A program made the position numbers and the translations under genes. 64,000 nucleotides of DNA from contig CBDDDL010000003.1 in assembly GCA_965226645.1 (NCBI GenBank), positions 620,001 through 684,000 on the forward strand. The letters run 5' to 3'. The notes beneath the pieces were generated by a model. That model searched no databases. It was not told the origin of the DNA and worked only from the letters and a program-made list of their open reading frames with translations. This stretch comes from Poriferisodalis sp965226645 (GTDB lineage Bacteria; Actinomycetota; Acidimicrobiia; Acidimicrobiales; Poriferisodalaceae). Of this stretch, positions 8,920-15,290 are shown one piece after another; position 1 is the first letter of the stretch, and every line of letters begins with the position of its first letter.

Positions 8920-9726
8920 GTGAGCTTCGAGCTGTATCCAGCTATCGATCTGCGTGGGGGTCGCTGTGTGCGCCTGCTGCAGGGCGACTATGAGCGCGAG
9001 GTGCGCTATGACGCCAACCCGGTGGAGGTAGCGCACGAATTTGCTGAGGCGGGCGCCCGCTGGATTCACATTGTCGACCTCGACGCAGCCCGCTCGGGCG
9101 TCGCCGACAGCGGCAACCGGAACGTGATCCGATCAGTCGTGGCCGCGGTCGGCGACGCTGGCGTCCGTGTGCAGTGCGGCGGCGGCGTGCGCAGCCGCGC
9201 CACCGCCGAGGCGCTGTACGACGCGGGGGTCGCCCGCTGCGTGGTGGGCACCGCAGCGATCGAGAACCCAGACCTCGTGGGGGAGCTGACGACCGCAGGG
9301 CGTCGCGTCGCTGTCGGTCTCGATGTGCGAGGTACCGAGGTTGCGACGCGCGGCTGGGAGCATCGCAGCGGGGTGAGCTTGGCCGAGGCGCTGTTGCGGC
9401 TCGCTGGCAGCGGAGCCGAGGCGGTTGTCGTGACCCAGATCGCTCGTGACGGCATGGGCGGTGGAAGCGACCTGTCTGGTCTGGCAGATGTGTTGGACTC
9501 GCCTCAACGTCCGCCAGTCATGTCAGTGATAGCGAGCGGTGGGGTCGGCTGCCTGGCCGATATTGCCGACCTGCGAGACCTGCGTTCTCCGTACGGTCAC
9601 ACTCTCGCTGGGGCCATTGTGGGCAAGGCGCTCCACGACGGCGCCATCTCGCCTACCGCCGCGCTGGTCGTGGCGCGTGGCAGTGCACTGCATGGCGAGC
9701 CGGTTGCTGAGACCGGCCAGCGATGA
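8920..9726 (+). CDS. hisA: Phosphoribosylformimino-5-aminoimidazole carboxamide ribotide isomerase
   Basis: This 268-aa TIM-barrel Amadori isomerase converts ProFAR to PRFAR. It shows YPAIDLRGGRCVRLLQGDYERE at the N terminus with the first catalytic Asp, WIHIVDLDAA, VQCGGGVRS, and VTQIARDGMGGG with the second Asp. In actinobacteria HisA may be the dual HisA/TrpF enzyme PriA, but a separate trpF lies at 31328-31999, so bifunctionality is not required. The GTG start is fixed by the GTGA overlap with the last mini-ORF of the 14-nt chain. Its TGA overlaps the first of two further mini-ORFs leading to hisF. Confidence 0.92.
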   Translation: MSFELYPAIDLRGGRCVRLLQGDYEREVRYDANPVEVAHEFAEAGARWIHIVDLDAARSGVADSGNRNVIRSVVAAVGDAGVRVQCGGGVRSRATAEALYDAGVARCVVGTAAIENPDLVGELTTAGRRVAVGLDVRGTEVATRGWEHRSGVSLAEALLRLAGSGAEAVVVTQIARDGMGGGSDLSGLADVLDSPQRPPVMSVIASGGVGCLADIADLRDLRSPYGHTLAGAIVGKALHDGAISPTAALVVARGSALHGEPVAETGQR

Positions 9727-9764
9727 AGACTGCCTCATGAAGACTGCCTCGTGAAGACTGTCCG
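9723..9764 (+). repeat. 14-bp repeat with two overlapping mini-ORFs between hisA and hisF
   Basis: Units start at 9723, 9737 and 9751, the last being the hisF start itself. The two copies ATGAAGACTGCCTC are identical and match the first 14 nt of hisF (GTGAAGACTGTCCG) at 11 positions. Each copy encodes MKTAS followed by TGA, which overlaps the next start by 4 nt. The hisA TGA (9724-9726) overlaps the first mini-ORF ATG and the second mini-ORF TGA (9752-9754) overlaps the hisF GTG. The unit looks like a tandem duplication of the hisF start. Confidence 0.85.
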
Positions 9765-10533
9765 AGTCATTCCGTGCCTGGACGTCGACGACGGCCGAGT
9801 TGTCAAGGGTGTCAACTTCATCGGGTTGCGCGATGCGGGCGACCCCGTCGAGCTGGCGGCGATGTACGACCGTCAGGGCGCGGACGAGATCATTTTCTTG
9901 GACATCACGGCCTCGGCACACGACCGGGACACGATCATCGATCTCGCACGCCACACCGCCGAGGAGGTCTTCATCCCCTTCACCATCGGCGGCGGCATCC
10001 GCACGACGGACGACGCCCGGGCTTTGCTGCGCGCCGGTGCGGACAAGGTGTCGGTGAACTCGGCTGCGGTTGCACGCCCTGAACTTGTGCGCGAGATCGC
10101 CGACGAGTTCGGCAGCCAATGCGCGGTGGTGGCGGTCGATGCGAAGTCCAACCCCGTCGAACCCGGACGGCAGCGAACGTGGAACGTCTACGTCAAGGGC
10201 GGCCGCGAAGACACCGGCATCGACGCCATCGAATGGGTGCACCGGGTTGTCGAGCTCGGCGCAGGCGAGATCCTGCTGACGTCCATGGACGCCGATGGCA
10301 CGAGGGAAGGCTTCGACATCGAGCTCACCAGAGCGGTCGCCGACACTGTCAACGTGCCGGTGATTGCGAGCGGCGGAGTGGGCACGCTCGAGCACCTCGT
10401 GGAGGGGGCCGTCGAAGGGCGCGCCGATGCGGTGCTGGCCGCCTCGATATTTCACTTCGGAGAGCACACCGTCGCCGATGCCAAGCGGGCGATGATGGCT
10501 GCCGGCGTTGTAGTCCGCCCGCCGCAGGACTGA
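9751..10533 (+). CDS. hisF: Imidazole glycerol phosphate synthase, cyclase subunit
   Basis: This 260-aa TIM barrel partners HisH and forms IGP and AICAR from PRFAR and ammonia. Diagnostic segments are VIPCLDVDDGRVVKGVNF (Asp nucleophile of the first catalytic pair), TIGGGIRT, VSVNSAA, LTSMDADGTREGFDIEL with the second Asp, and IASGGVG. The GTG start is fixed by the overlap with the preceding MKTAS mini-ORF. It is the last recognisable his gene in this operon and is followed by a weak hairpin and a new promoter for an acyl-CoA synthetase. Confidence 0.95.
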   Translation: MKTVRVIPCLDVDDGRVVKGVNFIGLRDAGDPVELAAMYDRQGADEIIFLDITASAHDRDTIIDLARHTAEEVFIPFTIGGGIRTTDDARALLRAGADKVSVNSAAVARPELVREIADEFGSQCAVVAVDAKSNPVEPGRQRTWNVYVKGGREDTGIDAIEWVHRVVELGAGEILLTSMDADGTREGFDIELTRAVADTVNVPVIASGGVGTLEHLVEGAVEGRADAVLAASIFHFGEHTVADAKRAMMAAGVVVRPPQD

Positions 10534-10540
10534 GCTCGGC

Positions 10541-10560
10541 GCCCGCGTTCCCCAGCGGGC
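10541..10560 (+). terminator. Weak hairpin after hisF
   Basis: GCCCGC and GCGGGC form a perfect 6-bp stem around an 8-nt loop, 7 nt after the hisF stop. There is no U-tract, so it is at most a weak intrinsic terminator or a transcript 3'-end stabiliser. Confidence 0.3.
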
Positions 10561-10567
10561 AGCGAGA

Positions 10568-10573
10568 TAGCTT
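10568..10573 (+). promoter_or_regulatory. -10-like TAGCTT, leaderless start of acyl-CoA synthetase
   Basis: TAGCTT is followed by 7 nt and the ATG at 10581, with no Shine-Dalgarno. The same hexamer with the same 7-nt gap precedes the FabZ-like gene at 35905. The synthetase can therefore be transcribed independently of the his operon. Confidence 0.5.
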
Positions 10574-10580
10574 CCGGGCC

Positions 10581-12137
10581 ATGAGCTACCCCGGCACGTA
10601 CGCAACCGACGCCCCTGATCGTGCAGCCGTCATCATGGCCCGCGACGGCACCACCCGGACCTTCCGCGAGCTGAATGACCGCAGTGCGCAGTTTGCACAG
10701 CTCATGTGGGCCGCCGGCTTGCGCCCCGGCGGTCATGTCGCGGTCTTCGCCGACAACAACATCGGCTATTTCGATGCCTTCTGGGCAACGGTGCGCAGCG
10801 GCCTCTATTTCACGACGGTGAATCGGTACCTGACAGCCGAAGAGGCGGCCTACATCGTGAACGACTGCGGGGCGCGGGTGCTGGTGGCCTCGCCGGCGGT
10901 GGCCGACGCTGCGACCGAGATGCTGCCGCTCATCGGCGACTGCGACATCCGGCTGATGTTCGACACTGCCGCTGCGGGCTTCGACTCGTTTGATGATGCG
11001 ATCGCGGCATATCCGGCCGAGCCGCTCGCAGAACAACCACGCGGGTCAACCATGCTGTACAGCTCAGGCACCACGGGCCGTCCGAAGGGGATCAAGCGCC
11101 CGCTGGATGGCACCTCGATCACCGAGCCCGATCTCATCGGTGCGGGCCTCGTCGGCGGCATCTTCGGCATCAGCCCTGGCAGCGTCTATCTCTCCCCGGC
11201 GCCGCTGTATCACTCCGCACCGCTGTCGTTCACCACCGGCACCCAGTCGATGGGCGGCACCGCGGTGATCATGGATCGGTTCGACCCCGCCGATGCGCTC
11301 GCCTACATCGAGCGGTACCAGGTCACTCACAGCCAATGGGTGCCGACGATGTTCAGCCGGATGCTCAAGCAGCCCGCCGAGGTGCGGGCGCGCCACGATC
11401 TGTCCAGTCATCAGGTCGCTGTGCATGCTGCTGCGCCGTGCCCGGTCGAGGTGAAGCGGCAGATGATCGACTGGTGGGGGCCAATCCTGCACGAGTACTA
11501 CGCCGGCACCGAGCTCAACGGCTTCTGCTACGTCAATTCCGCTGACTGGCTCGACCACCCAGGCACGGTCGGCAAACCGCTCATCGGCGTCATTCATATC
11601 TGCGACGACGACGGCAACGAGCTGCCTGTCGGCGAGTCAGGCGCCATCTATTTTGAACGCGATGAGCCGGCGTTCGAGTACCACAACGATCCTGACAAGA
11701 CCGCCGAGTCGCGCCACTCAAATCACGAGCTGTGGTCGACACTGGGCGACATCGGTCGTGTCGATGACGAGGGCTTCCTGTATCTGACCGACCGCAAGGC
11801 GTTCATGATCATCTCGGGCGGCGTGAACATCTACCCCCAGGAGATCGAGGACTGCTTGGTGCTGCATCCGAAGGTGGCCGACGTTGCAGTCTTCGGCGTG
11901 CCCAACGAGGACTTCGGCGAAGAGGTGAAGGCGGTGGTGCAGCCGGCCGAAGGACTGATCGGCGACGACGCGCTGGCTGCTGAGCTTCTGGGTTATGCGC
12001 GAGAGCACGTCGCTACGTACAAGATGCCGCGCTCTGTCGATTTCCGAGATGAACTGCCCAGACTCCCCACCGGCAAGCTCTACAAGCGAATCCTGCGCGA
12101 CGAGTATTGGAGCAACAAGGAGTCGCGCATCGTTTAG
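10581..12137 (+). CDS. AMP-dependent acyl-CoA synthetase/ligase
   Basis: This 518-aa ANL-superfamily enzyme activates a carboxylic acid through an acyl-adenylate to its CoA thioester. The P-loop is YSSGTTGRPKG, followed by HEYYAGTELNG (A5-like), a hinge aspartate in YLTDRKAFMIISGGVNIYPQEIE, and the C-terminal lysine in LPRLPTGKLYKR. It resembles fatty- or aromatic-acid ligases of the FadD/BclA group; the substrate cannot be read from sequence. The ATG at 10581 is preferred because it lies 7 nt after a -10-like hexamer and gives a normal N terminus. The open frame extends upstream through hisF sequence only by chance. Confidence 0.85.
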   Translation: MSYPGTYATDAPDRAAVIMARDGTTRTFRELNDRSAQFAQLMWAAGLRPGGHVAVFADNNIGYFDAFWATVRSGLYFTTVNRYLTAEEAAYIVNDCGARVLVASPAVADAATEMLPLIGDCDIRLMFDTAAAGFDSFDDAIAAYPAEPLAEQPRGSTMLYSSGTTGRPKGIKRPLDGTSITEPDLIGAGLVGGIFGISPGSVYLSPAPLYHSAPLSFTTGTQSMGGTAVIMDRFDPADALAYIERYQVTHSQWVPTMFSRMLKQPAEVRARHDLSSHQVAVHAAAPCPVEVKRQMIDWWGPILHEYYAGTELNGFCYVNSADWLDHPGTVGKPLIGVIHICDDDGNELPVGESGAIYFERDEPAFEYHNDPDKTAESRHSNHELWSTLGDIGRVDDEGFLYLTDRKAFMIISGGVNIYPQEIEDCLVLHPKVADVAVFGVPNEDFGEEVKAVVQPAEGLIGDDALAAELLGYAREHVATYKMPRSVDFRDELPRLPTGKLYKRILRDEYWSNKESRIV

Positions 12138-12282
12138 CTGGTTTCGCTGGTTTCGCCGCTAGATGATCGGTTTCAAGGGATGAGTCGCGGCAGGCGCTCA
12201 GTGAACGTGCTGGTCAACAGTGCTCGGACCGGATTGCCGGGCACCGAAACGGTCTGGGCGTGAGCAGTGTCTTGTCCATGCG

Positions 12283-12288
12283 TAGCCT
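12283..12288 (+). promoter_or_regulatory. -10-like TAGCCT upstream of the LRR-CWB2 gene
   Basis: TAGCCT lies about 80 nt upstream of the TTG start at 12371, in the 233-bp gap that follows the synthetase. Nothing else was recognised in that gap: no terminator hairpin and no conserved ORF. The assignment rests only on the TAnnnT pattern. Confidence 0.25.
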
Positions 12289-12370
12289 GAAGGCGTTATT
12301 CGCAAGCAGAGCATTCTGAGAGCTTCAGTGAGGCACCCAGAAGATTTTCCGGACATGTTGCGGAGGAATA

Positions 12371-14527
12371 TTGCGGAAGCGGGTCACGCCAACTGTGCTC
12401 AAGCTCCTCGCGGTCTTGATCGCAATGGCAGTTGGGTTGACGATCGGCGTCAGCCATGCGGCAGGGCAGACTCTCGCCGGTTGCGATAACGGGATTGCGG
12501 TCCCTAGCCCTGCGGACAATGCCGCCCTCGTCAATGACTGCAAGGCCCTGCTGGCTTCGAGGACGGCTCTGGCGGGCAACGTGTGGGTGAACTGGTCTGC
12601 ACGAACGGCGATCACTGAGTGGGAGGGGATCACTGTGTCCGGAGGCCGGGTTGTCGCTCTGGCGATCTCCGGACAGGAATTTGATGGTTCCCTGCCCCCG
12701 TACCTCGGCAGCCTCGATGCGCTCATCGCACTCGACCTCAGCGACAACAAACTCACCGGCGCGTTGCCCGCGCATCTCGGGAACCTCGCGTCGCTGTCGA
12801 CGCTGGAACTCAGTGGGAATGGTCTCACCGGCGAAATTCCGGTGCAACTCGGTTTGCTGACCTCGCTCACGGCGCTCGATCTCAGCGGCAATCAGCTCTC
12901 AGGCACGATCCCGACGCAATTGAGCCTGCTGACCTCGCTCACGACGCTCGATCTCAGCGGCAATCAGCTCTCAGGCACGATCCCCGCTCACATCGGACAT
13001 ATCGCCGGGCTCGAAGCGCTGAACGTCAGTGGAAACAGGCTCACCGGCACGATGCCCGACACCATTGGCCTGCTGAGCGCCTTGCGCACCCTCGACCTGA
13101 GCGACAACCGCCTCAGCGGAGACATCACGACGTCGTTTCTTCCATCTGCCCCGCTCTCGACAATCGACATCAGCGGCAACAGGCTCACTGGCAAGATCAA
13201 GGCGCAACTGTTCTTCCTCGCGCAGTTGAGGTCGCTGGACCTGAGCGACAACCAGCTCAGCGGCTGGATACCGCCCTTCCAGCAGCCGTACCCGCCGCTT
13301 GAGTTCCTCAGCCTGAGCGACAACCGGCTGACCGGCGAGTTCTCCGCGAGCCTCGGGCAGCTCAACGGCTTGGCGACGCTGCGACTGGCGGGAAACCAGT
13401 TCACGGGCTGCCTCCCGGAGTCGCTGCAGACCATCGCAGACAACGACATCGTGTCGGGCAGGCTGTGGATCTGCGGCACAGAGCCTCCAGAGCCCCCAAG
13501 GAGACCTATTGGCGGCGGTGGCGGCGGTGGCGGTGGCGGCAGTAGTGGCGGCGGTGGCGGTGGCGGCGATGATGACGGTGGTGGCGGTGGCGATGTGACG
13601 ATCATCGTGGCGAACGGCTGGAGTCCGTCCGACATCGGTGTCGCTGCGGCACTCGCCGCGCGTACGCCTGATTCCGCCGTCCTGTACACACGCGCCGACC
13701 ACGCGCCGGCCGATGTGCTGAATCTGCTTGCCGATCTCAGTGTCGCACGCGTTGTCGTGGTCGGCGGCGCGGCGGCCGTCGGTGAGCAGACCGTGCAGGC
13801 ACTGACCGACGCAGCCAAGAACGCGCCCACTGACCGCGTCGCCGGCACCGATCGCGTCAGCACCGCGCTCGATGCCGCGCGGAGCGCGCTGAACTCTGCT
13901 GCGCGCAGCACGATCATCGTGGCGAACGGCTGGAGTCCGTCCGACATCGGTGTCGCTGCGGCACTCGCCGCGCGTACGCCTGATTCCGCCGTCCTGTACA
14001 CACGCGCCGACCACGCGCCGGCCGATGTGCTGAATCTGCTTGCCGATCTCAGTGTCGCACGCGTTGTCGTGGTCGGCGGCGCGGCGGCCGTCGGTGAGCA
14101 GACCGTGCAGGCACTGACCGACGCAGCCAAGAACGCGCCCACTGACCGCGTCGCCGGCACCGATCGCGTCAGCACCGCGCTTGATGCCGCGCGGAGCGCG
14201 CTGAACTCTGCTGCGCGCAGCACGATCATCGTGGCGAACGGCTGGAGTCCGTCCGACATCGGTGTCGCTGCGGCACTCGCCGCGCGCACGCCCGATTCCG
14301 CCGTCCTGTACACACACCGTGGCATGCTCGCCGACGCTGTCGTCGCGCTGCTGCAGTCCGAGGCGCCAGCAGTCGTGCGCATCGTCGGCGGCAACGCGGC
14401 CGTGCCGGCACACATCAAGGACGCGATCGAGACGATCCTGCCCGACGGCGCTCGCGTCATCCGCTATTCGGGCTCAACGCGCACCTCCACGGCGATCGCT
14501 GTGGCCCGTCTCAGCCTGCGGTCCTGA
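12371..14527 (+). CDS. Secreted plant-type leucine-rich-repeat protein with CWB2 wall-binding modules
   Basis: The 718-aa product starts at TTG 5 nt after GGAGG (12362-12366). It has a signal peptide (residues 1-33, ending VSHAAGQ) and an LRRNT-like cap containing WEGITVSGGRVVAL. About ten 24-residue repeats follow with the plant extracellular consensus (LTSLTALDLSGNQLSGTIP), to about residue 365. A Gly/Asp-rich linker (about 377-412) leads to CWB2-like modules: two full copies that are identical in protein and one divergent third module. Adjacent LRR units at 12857-13000 are near-identical 72-bp DNA repeats. Predicted role: a wall-attached adhesin or recognition protein; the ligand is unknown. 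Confidence 0.8.
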   Translation: MRKRVTPTVLKLLAVLIAMAVGLTIGVSHAAGQTLAGCDNGIAVPSPADNAALVNDCKALLASRTALAGNVWVNWSARTAITEWEGITVSGGRVVALAISGQEFDGSLPPYLGSLDALIALDLSDNKLTGALPAHLGNLASLSTLELSGNGLTGEIPVQLGLLTSLTALDLSGNQLSGTIPTQLSLLTSLTTLDLSGNQLSGTIPAHIGHIAGLEALNVSGNRLTGTMPDTIGLLSALRTLDLSDNRLSGDITTSFLPSAPLSTIDISGNRLTGKIKAQLFFLAQLRSLDLSDNQLSGWIPPFQQPYPPLEFLSLSDNRLTGEFSASLGQLNGLATLRLAGNQFTGCLPESLQTIADNDIVSGRLWICGTEPPEPPRRPIGGGGGGGGGGSSGGGGGGGDDDGGGGGDVTIIVANGWSPSDIGVAAALAARTPDSAVLYTRADHAPADVLNLLADLSVARVVVVGGAAAVGEQTVQALTDAAKNAPTDRVAGTDRVSTALDAARSALNSAARSTIIVANGWSPSDIGVAAALAARTPDSAVLYTRADHAPADVLNLLADLSVARVVVVGGAAAVGEQTVQALTDAAKNAPTDRVAGTDRVSTALDAARSALNSAARSTIIVANGWSPSDIGVAAALAARTPDSAVLYTHRGMLADAVVALLQSEAPAVVRIVGGNAAVPAHIKDAIETILPDGARVIRYSGSTRTSTAIAVARLSLRS
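13598..14315 (+). repeat. 312-bp tandem repeat encoding CWB2-like modules
   Basis: Units begin at 13598, 13910 and 14222, exactly 312 bp (104 codons) apart. The first two are almost base-identical; one difference seen is CTCGATGCC versus CTTGATGCC. The third matches only to about 14315 and then diverges into a different C-terminal module. Near-identity at silent sites implies a recent duplication or ongoing gene conversion. Confidence 0.85.
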
Positions 14528-15182
14528 TCTTGCTGCACGGTCGAGACGGCCGAATGCCCGCCATCTCCACGGGGTGACGGTGATCTGATATCGGCAGCGT
14601 CGCTATTGGTAGACCGGTTCCATGTCGACGTAGTGATTCCGCGGCTGGAAGACGCGGATGTAGTCAACGGCGAGTCTCACTTCGTTCGTATCGTACTGCG
14701 CTATAAAATTCTGATTCCATACACCCAGATCTATGCGGAGCGGAACATGCGCGATACCGACTCGCTCCAGCACAGAGTCCTCGTCGTCGGGCACCAGATG
14801 TTCGAAATACTTATGCCGAGTCGAGGAAGGTATTCGGAACCGATTGCCTAAGCTGTCGTATTCAAAGACTCCAATGTTGGATTTTCGGATTGTGTTGAAG
14901 CTCGGACCTATCTCATCGACTCTCCACGAATGCCGGTATCCGCGCGGTGTCCATTCCAGTCCAAGCGTAATGTTCACTTCGAAGTCAGGAGGATTCGTGC
15001 ATAAATCGTGGTTTGACCTGATCAACAGCATGCCGTATATGCCGTAGCAGAAGCTAAGAACAATGTCTGACCTGCGACCTGTAATGCCTCCCAAGTACGC
15101 TCGGGGAGTACCGGGGTTGAGATACTGATGAATGATACAAAACCCGTCCGAGTCAACGCACTCGAACACATCGATTTCGTGC

Positions 15183-15290
15183 GAGAGGTTCGTGGTGGCG
15201 CTCTCTTCGTCATGAATGTCTACTCCGTACTCGTTCGAGAGGTTCGTGGTGGCGCTCTCTTCGTCATGAATGTCTACTCCGTACTCGTTC
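15183..15290 (-). repeat. 54-bp perfect tandem duplication beside the GH16 catalytic motif
   Basis: Two 54-bp copies (15183-15236 and 15237-15290) encode NEYGVDIHDEESATTNLS twice in frame. They lie directly upstream, in protein order, of the His-EIDVFE catalytic signature. The copies look identical, indicating a recent in-frame duplication. Confidence 0.9.

Noticed and set aside
12971..14460. Two long minus-strand ORFs (480 and 490 aa) under the LRR-CWB2 gene
   Set aside because: Antisense shadows of a GC-rich repeat gene; no signal, motif or ribosome site.
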